A stretch of DNA of 17,765 nucleotides from JAKORR01 sp964608495. Lineage in GTDB: Bacteria; Armatimonadota; Zipacnadia; Zipacnadales; FEN-943. Where the stretch lies: assembly GCA_964608495.1 (NCBI GenBank), contig CAZSOQ010000104.1:1-17765 (forward strand), given 5' to 3'. Below, in pieces: positions 8,093-15,634 of this stretch. The number at the start of each line of letters is the position of its first letter. Positions within the stretch are counted from its first letter, which is position 1. The notes beneath the pieces were generated by a model, which saw only the letters and a program-made list of their open reading frames with translations, searched no databases and had not been told where the DNA came from. A program made the position numbers and the translations under genes.

Positions 8093-9157
8093 TCAGGCAG
8101 GGGTAACGGTTACCCGCCAGAGGCGGGTATCCTCCTCCTCGCGCCAGCTCACCTCGACGGGCAGGAAGTGGCGAAGGACGTGGGCGTGGGTGCGGAGGTG
8201 CTCGGTGACCTCGGTGGTGGCCCAGGTGCTGTCGCCGTCGGCGAAAGCGGCGTAGAGGAGGATCTGGTCGCTGAGGTAGCGGTCGAGGTGGGCGCGGGAA
8301 GACAGGAACCGGGCCAGCTCGCTGCCGGCGACGGCGCCGACCTTCTCGGCCGGCCTGCCGCGTTCGCCGACAGCCGAGAAGCCCGCGAAGCCGGTGTCGA
8401 GGCGAGCGGCCGCCAGTATGCCGGTACCGGGCCCGCCGCTGGGCGGACGGTCGTCGGTCTCGCGGCAGAGGCTGAGATCGTGGCCGGCATCAGCCAGGGC
8501 GCGCCGGGCCCCCTTGATCTGCCGGGGACCGATGTGGGCCGGCAAGCGGTCGCTCACGACGCTGTGCAGGACGAGGTCGCGCAGGACGGGCGGGTCCTGG
8601 AGGCGCAGGGGGCGCAGAGGGCGCGAGGCGGCGATGTGGGCAGTGAGCGTGCCGCCGCCGTGGGGGTAGAAGCCCGCCCTGGGACGGCTGAGGTCGAGGC
8701 GCGGGCCCAAGAGCGCGAGGCAGGGCGCGAAGACGCAGGCGAGGTACTCGAAGCAGGGGCTCCAGGCGACGTTCGTGCCGCCGTGGATCGTGACGTTCGC
8801 CTCGCCGGCCGCGAGCAGGGCGGGCAGCAGGGCCTGGAGGACGAGGCCGACCGATCCGGCGCTACCGCGCTCCTCGGCGATGTCGAACTCGTAGGAGCCG
8901 CCGCGTACCTCGCCGGGAAGGAGCTCGAGGTCCTGAGAGCCGAAGTCGTCGCCGCGAAGCCGGCCGCCACACAGGGCTGCCACGGCGCGGGCGGCGGTGA
9001 GGTGCTGGGCTGCCAGGCCGGGCTTGGCGCGGCCGGCGCGGATGCGGGTGATGCGGAGAGGGCGGCTGGTGAGCGCAGCGAGGGCCAGGCTGGTGCGCAG
9101 GATCTGGCCGCCGCCCTCGCCGTAGGAGCCGTCTATCTCGACCCGGGCGCCTGTCAC
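8093..9157 (-). CDS. rtcA: RNA 3'-terminal phosphate cyclase
   Basis: A 354-aa enzyme that uses ATP to convert an RNA 3'-phosphate into a 2',3'-cyclic phosphate through an enzyme-AMP intermediate, acting in RNA repair or processing in the cytoplasm. Family features include DGSYGEGGGQILRTSLALA (9-27), AGRAKPGLAAQHL (41-53), HGGTNV (125-130), GFYPHGGG (162-169), YLSDQILL (294-301) and TTEVTEHLRTH (314-324). His320 is at the position of the E. coli adenylylated His309. Length is slightly above the E. coli enzyme (about 340 aa). The start is GTG (9155-9157), with AAGGAGG 11 nt upstream overlapping the end of the memo gene, 6 nt away. In many proteobacteria rtcA sits with rtcB and the sigma54 activator rtcR. 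Neither is in this window, and the gene lies in a housekeeping cluster instead. Confidence 0.93.
   Translation of the reverse strand: MTGARVEIDGSYGEGGGQILRTSLALAALTSRPLRITRIRAGRAKPGLAAQHLTAARAVAALCGGRLRGDDFGSQDLELLPGEVRGGSYEFDIAEERGSAGSVGLVLQALLPALLAAGEANVTIHGGTNVAWSPCFEYLACVFAPCLALLGPRLDLSRPRAGFYPHGGGTLTAHIAASRPLRPLRLQDPPVLRDLVLHSVVSDRLPAHIGPRQIKGARRALADAGHDLSLCRETDDRPPSGGPGTGILAAARLDTGFAGFSAVGERGRPAEKVGAVAGSELARFLSSRAHLDRYLSDQILLYAAFADGDSTWATTEVTEHLRTHAHVLRHFLPVEVSWREEEDTRLWRVTVTPA
8101..8129. repeat. Overlapping inverted repeats at the 3' end of rtcA
   Basis: Two perfect inverted repeats share an arm. GGGTAAC/GTTACCC (8101-8107 and 8109-8115) has a 1-nt centre. TACCCGCC/GGCGGGTA (8111-8118 and 8122-8129) has a 3-nt loop. 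They lie in the last codons of rtcA, before the 62-nt gap to the DUF1844 gene. They could form an RNA hairpin limiting read-through or stabilising the 3' end, but coding constraint plus high GC could also produce them. Confidence 0.4.
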
Positions 9158-9163
9158 CGGGCC

Positions 9164-10030
9164 CTACCCCTCCTTGCGCACAGCGACGGAGACGTAGCCC
9201 ACCACCTCGGCCGCGGGGTAGACCATGCCCGAGTGGCTGTAGGCGAGCACCTCGGCCTCGTTGGCGCCCGCCGCAGAGCAGGCGTGCAGCATGGCGGCCA
9301 CCGGGCCGTAGCCACAGGTGCTCATCCTGGGGCTCAGGGCCAGGTCCATGAGGCCCTCGGGATCAAGGCCGACCATGCGCTCGATGAGGCTATTGTCGAG
9401 GCGGCTCGCCGCCTGAGGCGAAACGTAGTGGGACAGATCGGTGCTGGCGACAATGACGACGTCGCGGCCGTCGAGAACGCGGGAGAGGACGGACCCGAGG
9501 TCGCGTACCAGACGCGTCGACTGCTCGACGATCATGATGGGGACGATGCGGAGGCGGTCGCCGTAGAGGTGCTGGAGGAAGGGGACTTGGACTTCGAGGC
9601 TGTGCTCGGCGCCGAAGTGGTAGGCGCCCAGGGCAAACTCGTCCCAGGCGCCAGCGAGTGCCTCGGCAAGGTCGGCGTCTATGGCGGCCTCACCGAGAGG
9701 GGTCAGCCAGGTGCCGTCGGTCTGGATGGCCACGCGGGCGCCGGAAACGGGCCGGTGGCAGGGACCGAGGACGACGAAGTGCTCGGGCAGGCCGTCGGCG
9801 GCGAGATGGGCGAAGCCGTGGGCCGCCGTGGGGCCCGAGAACATGTACCCCGCGTGAGGTGAGACCAGGCCCAGGACCCGGCGAGGGCCCTGCGCGTTGA
9901 CCTGGGGGAGCGCTCCGGGGCCGAGCTTGCCCAGGTAGCACTGCTCGATCTGCTCCAGCAGGGCTTCCCTCGTGCCCTCGTAGAACTGACCCGCGACGAT
10001 CGGTCGGCGCACTTCGCCAGCGTTAGCCAT
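9164..10030 (-). CDS. amrB: Memo family protein (AmmeMemoRadiSam system protein B)
   Basis: A 288-aa protein of the Memo family, related to class III extradiol dioxygenases. Visible family motifs are RRPIVAGQFYEG (8-19), SPHAGYMFSGPTAA (57-70), GPCHRP (89-94), AEHSLEVQVPFLQ (141-153), STDLSHY (196-202) and a Cys in STCGYGP (237-243). His59, His92 and Cys239 correspond by motif to the metal-binding His, His and Cys described for human MEMO1. ATG 10030 is chosen over ATG 10036 because AGGAGG (10039-10044) is 8 nt from the former and only 2 nt from the latter. In many prokaryotes the family is found with an AMMECR1 protein and a radical SAM enzyme; neither is in this window. It lies 27 nt after proS and 6 nt before rtcA. 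Function is not established. Confidence 0.9.
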   Translation of the reverse strand: MANAGEVRRPIVAGQFYEGTREALLEQIEQCYLGKLGPGALPQVNAQGPRRVLGLVSPHAGYMFSGPTAAHGFAHLAADGLPEHFVVLGPCHRPVSGARVAIQTDGTWLTPLGEAAIDADLAEALAGAWDEFALGAYHFGAEHSLEVQVPFLQHLYGDRLRIVPIMIVEQSTRLVRDLGSVLSRVLDGRDVVIVASTDLSHYVSPQAASRLDNSLIERMVGLDPEGLMDLALSPRMSTCGYGPVAAMLHACSAAGANEAEVLAYSHSGMVYPAAEVVGYVSVAVRKEG

Positions 10031-10038
10031 GCCCATCG

Positions 10039-10044
10039 CCTCCT
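10039..10044 (-). promoter_or_regulatory. Shine-Dalgarno site deciding the memo start
   Basis: AGGAGG on the minus strand. Its 8-nt spacing favours ATG at 10030 over the in-frame ATG at 10036 (2-nt spacing). Confidence 0.7.
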
Positions 10045-10057
10045 CGCGTGCGTGCTA

Positions 10058-11770
10058 TCAGGCGCCCTGGGACAGCTCCTTCAGGACTGAAGGGACCTGG
10101 TCGGGCGGCGCCAAGCGCTCCTCGCGGTCCCTGCGGCGGCGGATCTCGAGCACGCCGTCGGTCTTGAGGCGCTTGCCCACCACGACCTGGAGCGGGATGC
10201 CAATGAGATCGGCGTCCTTGAACTTGACGCCTGGACGCTCGTCACGGTCGTCGAGGAGCACCTCCCAGCCGGCGGCCTCGAGGGCCTCAGTCACACTGCC
10301 GGCGACCCTCACGACCTCGTCGTCCTGATCGAGACAGAGGACGAGAACGTGGAAGGGGGCGATGGCGAGGGGCCAGATGATGCCGTCATCGTCGTGGTTC
10401 TCCTCAACGACGGCGGCCATGCAGCGGCTGACGCCGATGCCGTAGCAGCCCATCTCGATGGGCACCTGGCTGCCGTCGGGAGCGTCCACCAGCGCCTCGA
10501 GGGGCCGGGAGTACCTCGTGCCGAGCTTGAAGAGGTGGCCGAGCTCGATGGCACGCTGGGCCGAGAGGAAGCCGTCTTCGCAGTGGGGGCAGGGGTCGCC
10601 GTGCTGAGCCAGACGCAGGTCAGCCCACTGGTCCACCTCGAAGTCCTCGCCCCAATCCACCCCGACGAGATGGGCATCGGCCTGATTGGCGCCAACGACG
10701 AACTCGGCCAGGGCGCCGATCTCGTGGTCGGCGACGATGGTCACGTCGTCGGGCAGACCCACGGGGCCGGAGAAGCCGACGGGAGCGCCGGTGAGCTGCT
10801 CGATCTCGGCCGGCGTGGCCATGCGCAGCTCGCGGGCCCCCAGAGCGTTCTGGAGCTTGATCTCGTTGAGGTCACGGTCGCCCCGGATGAGCGCAGCGAC
10901 GAAGCGGTCGCCGGCCCTGTAGATCAGGGTCTTGACGAGCTGGTCGGTGCGGCAGCCGAGGAACTCAGAGACCTGCTCGATGGTCGTGGCACCGGGCGTC
11001 TCGACGAGCTCGCGCGAGGTCAGAGTGTCGCGCTCCCCGAGCGGCGCCGGAGGCCGGGCATAGGCGCACTCGGCGTTGGCCTGGTAGTGACAGTGGTCAC
11101 AGCGGAAGACGGTGTCCTCGCCGGAATCGCACAGGAGCATGAATTCGCGCGTGTCGCTGCCGCCGATGACGCCGCCCTCGGCCTCGACGACCACGGTGGC
11201 AATGCCCAGGCGGTCGAAGAGGCGCGAGTAGGCCTCGTACATGAGGTCGTAGGAGCGGTCGAGACCCTCGCGGTCCACGTCGAAGCTGTAGGCGTCCTTC
11301 ATGATGAACTCGCGGCCGCGGATGAGGCCGGCGCGCGGCCGGAGCTCGTCGCGGAACTTGACCTGGATCTGGTAGAGGTTGACCGGGAGCTGCTTGTAGC
11401 TGCAGACATCGCGGGCGACGAGGGTGGTGATTACCTCCTCGTGCGTGGGCCCGAGGGCGAACCAGCGGCCGCCTCGGTCCTCAACGCGGAGCATGAGAGG
11501 GCCGTAGTCGAACCAACGGCCCGTCTTCTCCCAGAGGTCGCTGGGGCTGAGGACCGACATGTGCACCTCGAGGGCGCCGGCCCGGTCCATCTCCTCGCGG
11601 ATGATCTGCTCGACCCTGCGCAGGACGCGCAGGCCCAGGGGGAGGAAGGTGAAGACGCCGGCCGAGACCTGGCGTATGAACCCACCGCGCAGCAGGAGAC
11701 GGTGGCTGGGGATGTCAGCCTCCGCTGGGGCCTGTCGGAGCGTCGGCATGTAGTACTGGCTGGCTCTCAC
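10058..11770 (-). CDS. proS: Prolyl-tRNA synthetase, bacterial type
   Basis: Charges tRNA-Pro with proline in the cytoplasm. The 570-aa product matches the bacterial form. The N-terminus MRASQYYMPTLRQAPAEADI aligns with the usual start of bacterial enzymes, so the GTG at 11768-11770 is chosen, with AGGAGG 8 nt upstream. An in-frame ATG 57 nt earlier would add an unrelated tail. Class II motifs include FALGPTHEEV (104-113) and RDELRPRAGLIRGREF (140-155). An INS/YbaK-like editing insertion occupies about 230-390, including a VKTLIYRAGDRFVAALIRGD stretch. Motif 3 is GCYGIGVSRCMAA (441-453), followed by the anticodon-binding domain (~470-570). CPHC at 394-397 is a Cys pair of the kind seen in this insertion region. 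It follows ispG after 118 nt, the widest gap in the cluster, so a separate promoter is possible, though I see no convincing one there. Confidence 0.97.
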   Translation of the reverse strand: MRASQYYMPTLRQAPAEADIPSHRLLLRGGFIRQVSAGVFTFLPLGLRVLRRVEQIIREEMDRAGALEVHMSVLSPSDLWEKTGRWFDYGPLMLRVEDRGGRWFALGPTHEEVITTLVARDVCSYKQLPVNLYQIQVKFRDELRPRAGLIRGREFIMKDAYSFDVDREGLDRSYDLMYEAYSRLFDRLGIATVVVEAEGGVIGGSDTREFMLLCDSGEDTVFRCDHCHYQANAECAYARPPAPLGERDTLTSRELVETPGATTIEQVSEFLGCRTDQLVKTLIYRAGDRFVAALIRGDRDLNEIKLQNALGARELRMATPAEIEQLTGAPVGFSGPVGLPDDVTIVADHEIGALAEFVVGANQADAHLVGVDWGEDFEVDQWADLRLAQHGDPCPHCEDGFLSAQRAIELGHLFKLGTRYSRPLEALVDAPDGSQVPIEMGCYGIGVSRCMAAVVEENHDDDGIIWPLAIAPFHVLVLCLDQDDEVVRVAGSVTEALEAAGWEVLLDDRDERPGVKFKDADLIGIPLQVVVGKRLKTDGVLEIRRRRDREERLAPPDQVPSVLKELSQGA

Positions 11771-11778
11771 GTTCAGGT

Positions 11779-11784
11779 CCTCCT
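11779..11784 (-). promoter_or_regulatory. Shine-Dalgarno site deciding the proS start
   Basis: AGGAGG on the minus strand, 8 nt before the GTG at 11770. It supports that start over the upstream ATG at 11827. Confidence 0.8.
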
Positions 11785-11888
11785 GCGCCCGAGCCGACCT
11801 GTGGGGGAGGTAGAAGGACGCGGGCACGAAGACTCAGCTTGTTGTACGATCGGCTTCGAGTGCGGACCGGGCGACCACACCCCGCGGG

Positions 11889-13004
11889 CTAGCCCGAGGG
11901 CTGCTCCCCGTGGCGGCCCAGCAGATCCGCCAGCTCCTCGCGCAGAGCGGGCAGGGCCTCCGCGGACGGGACCGTGCGCACCACCCGCCCGTGGCGGAAG
12001 ATGACTGCTCGCTCGCGCCCGCCCGCGACCCCGAGGTCGGCCTCGCAGGCCTCGCCCGGGCCGTTGACCTCACAGCCCATCACGGCGACCACGATGGGCT
12101 CCTCGACTCCAGCGAGCAACTGGGCCACCTCGCGGGCCAGGTCCTCGACGTCTATCTGGCGGCGCCCGCAGGTCGGGCAGCTCACCAGAACCGGACCGGG
12201 CTGGAGGCCCAGCGACCGCAGGATCAGACGAGCCACCCTCACCTCCTGCTCCGGGGGCCCCGTCAGGGAGACGCGGACCGTGTCCCCGAGACCCTCGGCC
12301 AGGAGAACCCCAAGACCAAGGGCAGATTTTACCATGCCCTCGTCCGCCAGCCCAGCCTCCGTGATGCCCAGATGCAGCGGCAGGTCGCAGCGGCGGGCGA
12401 AGAGGCGATTGGCGCGGACGGTGCGGGGGACGTCGGCGGCCTTCAGGGAGACCACCACCTGCTCGAGACCCAGCTCGCGGACGAGGTCGGCGTTCCGCAG
12501 GGCACTCTCGGCCAGGGCCTCGGCCGTTGGACCACCGTGCCTGGCCAGCAGGTCCCGCTCGAGGGAGCCGGCGTTGACGCCGACCCGAAGGGGGATGCCA
12601 TAGTCCACGCAGGCCCGGACGACGCGGGCCACGACGTCACGGTCGCCGATGTTGCCGGGGTTGATGCGCAGCTTGTGCACGCCGGCCTCGACGGCAGCGA
12701 CGGCCAGGCGCCAGTCGAAGTGGACGTCGGCCACGACAGGCAGGGGGCTCTCGGCAAGGATAGCAGGCAGGGCATCGGCGGCGCGCTGGTCGGGCACGGC
12801 CACGCGCATCACCTGGCCGCCCGCCGCGGCGACGCGACGGGTCTGCTCGAGGACCTGGGCGACGTCGTGGGTCGGGCACTTCGCCATGCTCTGGACGGAG
12901 ATGGGGGCGTCGCCGCCGATAGCCAGGTCGCCGACGCGCACCTGTATCGTGCGTGCGCGGGACGCGGGGAAGTGGGTGTCGGGTTCGGATGTCGGGTCGG
13001 GCAT
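11889..13004 (-). CDS. ispG: 4-hydroxy-3-methylbut-2-en-1-yl diphosphate synthase (flavodoxin/ferredoxin)
   Basis: A MEP-pathway enzyme (GcpE) that reductively converts methylerythritol cyclodiphosphate to HMBPP using a [4Fe-4S] cluster. The 371-aa product has the two-domain bacterial form without the plant-type insert. Visible are ISVQSM (35-40), GGQVMRVAVPD (62-72), ADVHFDWRLA (92-101), KLRINPGNIG (111-120), SLKAADVP (186-193) and the cluster ligands Cys276 and Cys279 (SCPTCGR), Cys311 (MGCEVNGPGEA) and Glu318. ATG 13004 is preferred: GAGGTG lies 9 nt upstream, overlapping the rseP stop, and the gap to rseP becomes 13 nt. A longer frame to 13088 would overlap rseP and add a Ser/Thr-rich tail. 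It works in the same pathway as dxr, two genes upstream. Confidence 0.96.
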   Translation of the reverse strand: MPDPTSEPDTHFPASRARTIQVRVGDLAIGGDAPISVQSMAKCPTHDVAQVLEQTRRVAAAGGQVMRVAVPDQRAADALPAILAESPLPVVADVHFDWRLAVAAVEAGVHKLRINPGNIGDRDVVARVVRACVDYGIPLRVGVNAGSLERDLLARHGGPTAEALAESALRNADLVRELGLEQVVVSLKAADVPRTVRANRLFARRCDLPLHLGITEAGLADEGMVKSALGLGVLLAEGLGDTVRVSLTGPPEQEVRVARLILRSLGLQPGPVLVSCPTCGRRQIDVEDLAREVAQLLAGVEEPIVVAVMGCEVNGPGEACEADLGVAGGRERAVIFRHGRVVRTVPSAEALPALREELADLLGRHGEQPSG

Positions 13005-13017
13005 GGGCACGGGCACC

Positions 13018-14451
13018 TCAGGGGGTCCTGTAGCGCACGAGGTTGAGGATGTCTCGGTAGGTGAAGGCCGCGAAGACGAAGACGACAAAGAAGAAGCCGC
13101 CGACCAGGATGAGATTGCGGACGCGGTCGCTCACGCGGCGGCGGGTGAGAGCCTCCCAGCCGACCATGACGAGGTGGAAGCCGTCGAAGGGCGGGATGGG
13201 AAGCAGGTTGACGATGGCGAGGTTGGCGCTGATGAGACCGCCCCAACTGAGGACGGCAGACCAGCCGATCTTGGCCTGCTCGGCCGTCAGGGCCATGATG
13301 GCGATGGGCCCGCCGAGCTCGGCCGAGATCTCGCGCTGGACCATCGCGCGAAGGGAGGTGATCATGAGGCCGATGGACTGGAAGGTGCCGACGACGGCCT
13401 GCTTGACGCCCTCGACGACGCCCGGGCGCCGCATGGCGGGCGAGAGGACCACACCGATGCGTCCCACCTGGCGATGAGGCGTGCGGATGGTGCTGTTGGG
13501 GCCGGGCTCGGCCACCCGTTCCCAGCGGGCTTCGGGGACGACGGCCAGATTGACGAGCTCGCCCTTGCGCTCGACGGTCATGGTCACGCGGCGCCCCGGG
13601 CGCTGGGCGATGTAGTCGGATAGGGCGGAGGTGTTGAGGGGCGTCCAGTCCAGGCCCAGGGCGGAGGCCAGGAGTGGCTCGGCGCGGCGTGGATCGTCGG
13701 CCACGGGCGATAGCCGATCGGCGAGCTCGGGAGGCACGGTCACCTCGAGGTGGCGGAAGAGCTCGCGCGGTGTGGTGGCGTCGGGGTCAACCACGGTGAG
13801 AGTGAGCTTGCGGCCACCGGCCTTGGCCAGGGCAGCGGCGACCTCGCCGGCCAGCGCCACCGGCCGGTCGTCAAGGTAGGCGATGGTCATGGCCGGCACG
13901 AGCCCCCAGCGCTGGGCCAGGCTGCCGGGCTTGACGTCGCCGATGAAGAGCGTGCGCCGGTTGCCGTCCAGGGCGACCACCTCGTCGCCCGCGCGGAAGC
14001 CGGCGGCCGCGGCCGGGGAGCCAGGGAAGGCACGGGTGACGAGGACGGTCTGGGCCGTGGGGTCGGGGAGGCCCTGCCAGAAGGCCACGACCACGAAGAA
14101 CAGCATGGCGAGGACGATATTCATCGTGACGCCGCCGACGAAGACGATGGCCTGCATCCAGCGCTGCTTCTGGTAGAGGCCGTCGGGGTCGTCGTAGGTG
14201 CCGGGGTCCATGCCGGAGATGCGGGCGAAGCCGCCGAAGGGGAGCAGGCGGAGGGAGTAGAGGGTGGCGCCACGACGGCGCTGCCAGAGCAGGGGGCCGA
14301 AGCCCACCGCGAACTCGTCCACACCGATGCCGCAGAGGCGGGCGGTGATGAAGTGGCCGGCTTCATGGAAGAAGATGGCCAGGCCGAGGACGACCGCGAC
14401 GGCCAGGGCCGCGTTGGGTGTCTGTAGGAGCGCGTTGAGGTCGAGGTGCAT
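13018..14451 (-). CDS. rseP: Site-2 protease RseP/RasP-type membrane zinc metalloprotease
   Basis: An intramembrane protease of the M50 family that cleaves transmembrane segments of anti-sigma factors or other membrane proteins. The 477-aa product has HEAGH (29-33) with two zinc-ligand His and catalytic Glu30 in the first membrane segment (~15-36), a second segment at ~102-125 (GGVTMNIVLA), PDZ-like sequence (~135-215, with a further PDZ-like region after it), and a C-terminal LLPIPPFDGF with zinc ligand Asp423. Final hydrophobic helices lie near 445-465. The C-terminal motif reads FDGF where LDGG is usual. ATG 14451 is preferred: GGGAG lies about 8 nt upstream and the membrane segment then begins near the N-terminus. 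An upstream in-frame ATG (14628) lies inside dxr and adds an Arg/Pro-rich tail. Position between dxr and ispG is common in bacteria. Confidence 0.95.
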   Translation of the reverse strand: MHLDLNALLQTPNAALAVAVVLGLAIFFHEAGHFITARLCGIGVDEFAVGFGPLLWQRRRGATLYSLRLLPFGGFARISGMDPGTYDDPDGLYQKQRWMQAIVFVGGVTMNIVLAMLFFVVVAFWQGLPDPTAQTVLVTRAFPGSPAAAAGFRAGDEVVALDGNRRTLFIGDVKPGSLAQRWGLVPAMTIAYLDDRPVALAGEVAAALAKAGGRKLTLTVVDPDATTPRELFRHLEVTVPPELADRLSPVADDPRRAEPLLASALGLDWTPLNTSALSDYIAQRPGRRVTMTVERKGELVNLAVVPEARWERVAEPGPNSTIRTPHRQVGRIGVVLSPAMRRPGVVEGVKQAVVGTFQSIGLMITSLRAMVQREISAELGGPIAIMALTAEQAKIGWSAVLSWGGLISANLAIVNLLPIPPFDGFHLVMVGWEALTRRRVSDRVRNLILVGGFFFVVFVFAAFTYRDILNLVRYRTP

Positions 14452-14467
14452 CAGTGGACTCCCGGTG

Positions 14468-15634
14468 TCAGGATGGCGCGGCTCGCCCGGCCAGCTCGAG
14501 CTCCGTCGCCCGGCGGGCCCACTCGTCGGCGGCCAGCAGGCTGTCGAGGCGATCGTCGGTATCCGGGTCGTGGCTCTCCAGCACGGCCTCAAGCACGGCA
14601 GGGATGGCCGTGAAGCCCAGGCGGCCATCCAGGAAGGCCGCCACGGCGACCTCGTCGGCTGCGTTTAGGACGGCGGGATAGGTGCCACCGGACGCGGCGG
14701 CCTCGTAGGCCAGACGCAGACAGGGGAAGCGGCTCTCATCGGGGCGAGCGAAGGTCATCTGCCCCAGGGAGGGCAGGTCGAGGCGCGGCAGCTCGTTGGG
14801 CAGCCGCTCAGGGTAGGTGAGGGCGTACTGGATGGGGGCCCGCATGTCGGGCAGGCTCATCTGGGCGACGGTGCTGGAGTCCGCGAGCTGGACGGCTGAA
14901 TGGATTACGCTCTGGTGGTGTATCACCACTTCGATGCGGCTGACGGGCATGTCAAAAAGCCAGTGCAACTCGAATACCTCGAAGCCCTTGTTCATCAAAG
15001 TGGCGGAATCGACGGTGACCTTGGGCCCCATGCGCCAGGTGGGGTGGGCGAGGGCCTGCTCGGGGGTAACCGCGGCAAGCTGCTCGCGCGAGAGACCCGC
15101 GAAGGGCCCTCCGGAGGCCGTGAGCAGTATCCTCTCGACGGTCTCGGGGGGAACGCCGTGGAGACACTGGAAGACGGCCGAGATCTCGCTGTCTATGGGG
15201 ATGAGGGCGGCCACGTGGCGACGGGCGGTCTCAGTGACCAGGCGGCCCGCGGCGACCAGGGGCTCCTTGCTGGCAAAGGCCACGCGGAGGCCCCGGCGCA
15301 GAGCCGCGAGCATGGGATCGAGGGCCGCCAGCCCGGCTATGGCCACGACCACGACATCCGCCTCGACGGACTGGACGAGGTCCACGATGCCCGCGACGCC
15401 TGAACGGACTCGGAGGTCGGGACGGGCACCGGCGAGCTGCGCGGCCGCGTCGGGGCAGGCCAGCGCGAGGTCAGCGACACCGACCGCGTCGGCGGCGCCG
15501 GCGAGGTCAGCCCAGTTGGACGAGGAGGCCAGGCCGACGACCGCGAAGCGGTCACCGAGGTGGCCGACCACGTCGAGGGCCTGGTGGCCGATGGAGCCGG
15601 TGGCGCCGAGAATGAGCAGGCGTGTTTGCGACAC
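14468..15634 (-). CDS. dxr: 1-deoxy-D-xylulose 5-phosphate reductoisomerase
   Basis: The second step of the MEP pathway: NADPH- and metal-dependent conversion of DXP to MEP. The 388-aa product has GATGSIG (10-16) for NADPH binding, metal ligands Asp148, Glu150 and Glu219, and substrate residues Ser149, Ser174, His197, Ser210, Asn215 and Lys216 (SGGPF, HPTWRMG, DSATLMNKGFE). PDMRAPIQYAL (262-272) is also typical. Some flanking residues differ from common forms: SKEPLV for NKE(S/A)LV, DSEISAVFQ for DSEHNAIFQ, HHQS for HPQS, NAADEVAV for NAANEVAV. The start is GTG (15632-15634), with GAGGA (15644-15648) 9 nt upstream. The frame continues upstream to an ATG at 15862, but that part is Arg/Pro-rich and unlike the family. 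It is the first gene of the minus-strand cluster, behind a leader of about 250 nt. Confidence 0.95.
   Translation of the reverse strand: MSQTRLLILGATGSIGHQALDVVGHLGDRFAVVGLASSSNWADLAGAADAVGVADLALACPDAAAQLAGARPDLRVRSGVAGIVDLVQSVEADVVVVAIAGLAALDPMLAALRRGLRVAFASKEPLVAAGRLVTETARRHVAALIPIDSEISAVFQCLHGVPPETVERILLTASGGPFAGLSREQLAAVTPEQALAHPTWRMGPKVTVDSATLMNKGFEVFELHWLFDMPVSRIEVVIHHQSVIHSAVQLADSSTVAQMSLPDMRAPIQYALTYPERLPNELPRLDLPSLGQMTFARPDESRFPCLRLAYEAAASGGTYPAVLNAADEVAVAAFLDGRLGFTAIPAVLEAVLESHDPDTDDRLDSLLAADEWARRATELELAGRAAPS

Noticed and set aside
8045..9862. 605-codon plus-strand open frame opposite rtcA and memo
   Set aside because: It lies antisense to two well-recognised genes and has a repetitive Gly/Ala/Glu/Val composition with no domain. 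It is a GC-driven shadow frame.
11771..11888. Promoter in the 118-nt gap before proS
   Set aside because: I found no -35/-10 pair with acceptable spacing on the minus strand. A TTGTTG next to TACGAT lies on the wrong strand with no spacer.
11885..11896. 12-bp palindrome CGGGCTAGCCCG over the ispG stop codon
   Set aside because: It is short, GC-rich and unaccompanied by a second copy or a T-run; likely chance.
10349..12004. 551-codon plus-strand open frame opposite proS
   Set aside because: It is fully antisense to a clear prolyl-tRNA synthetase, with composition that mirrors the complementary codons.
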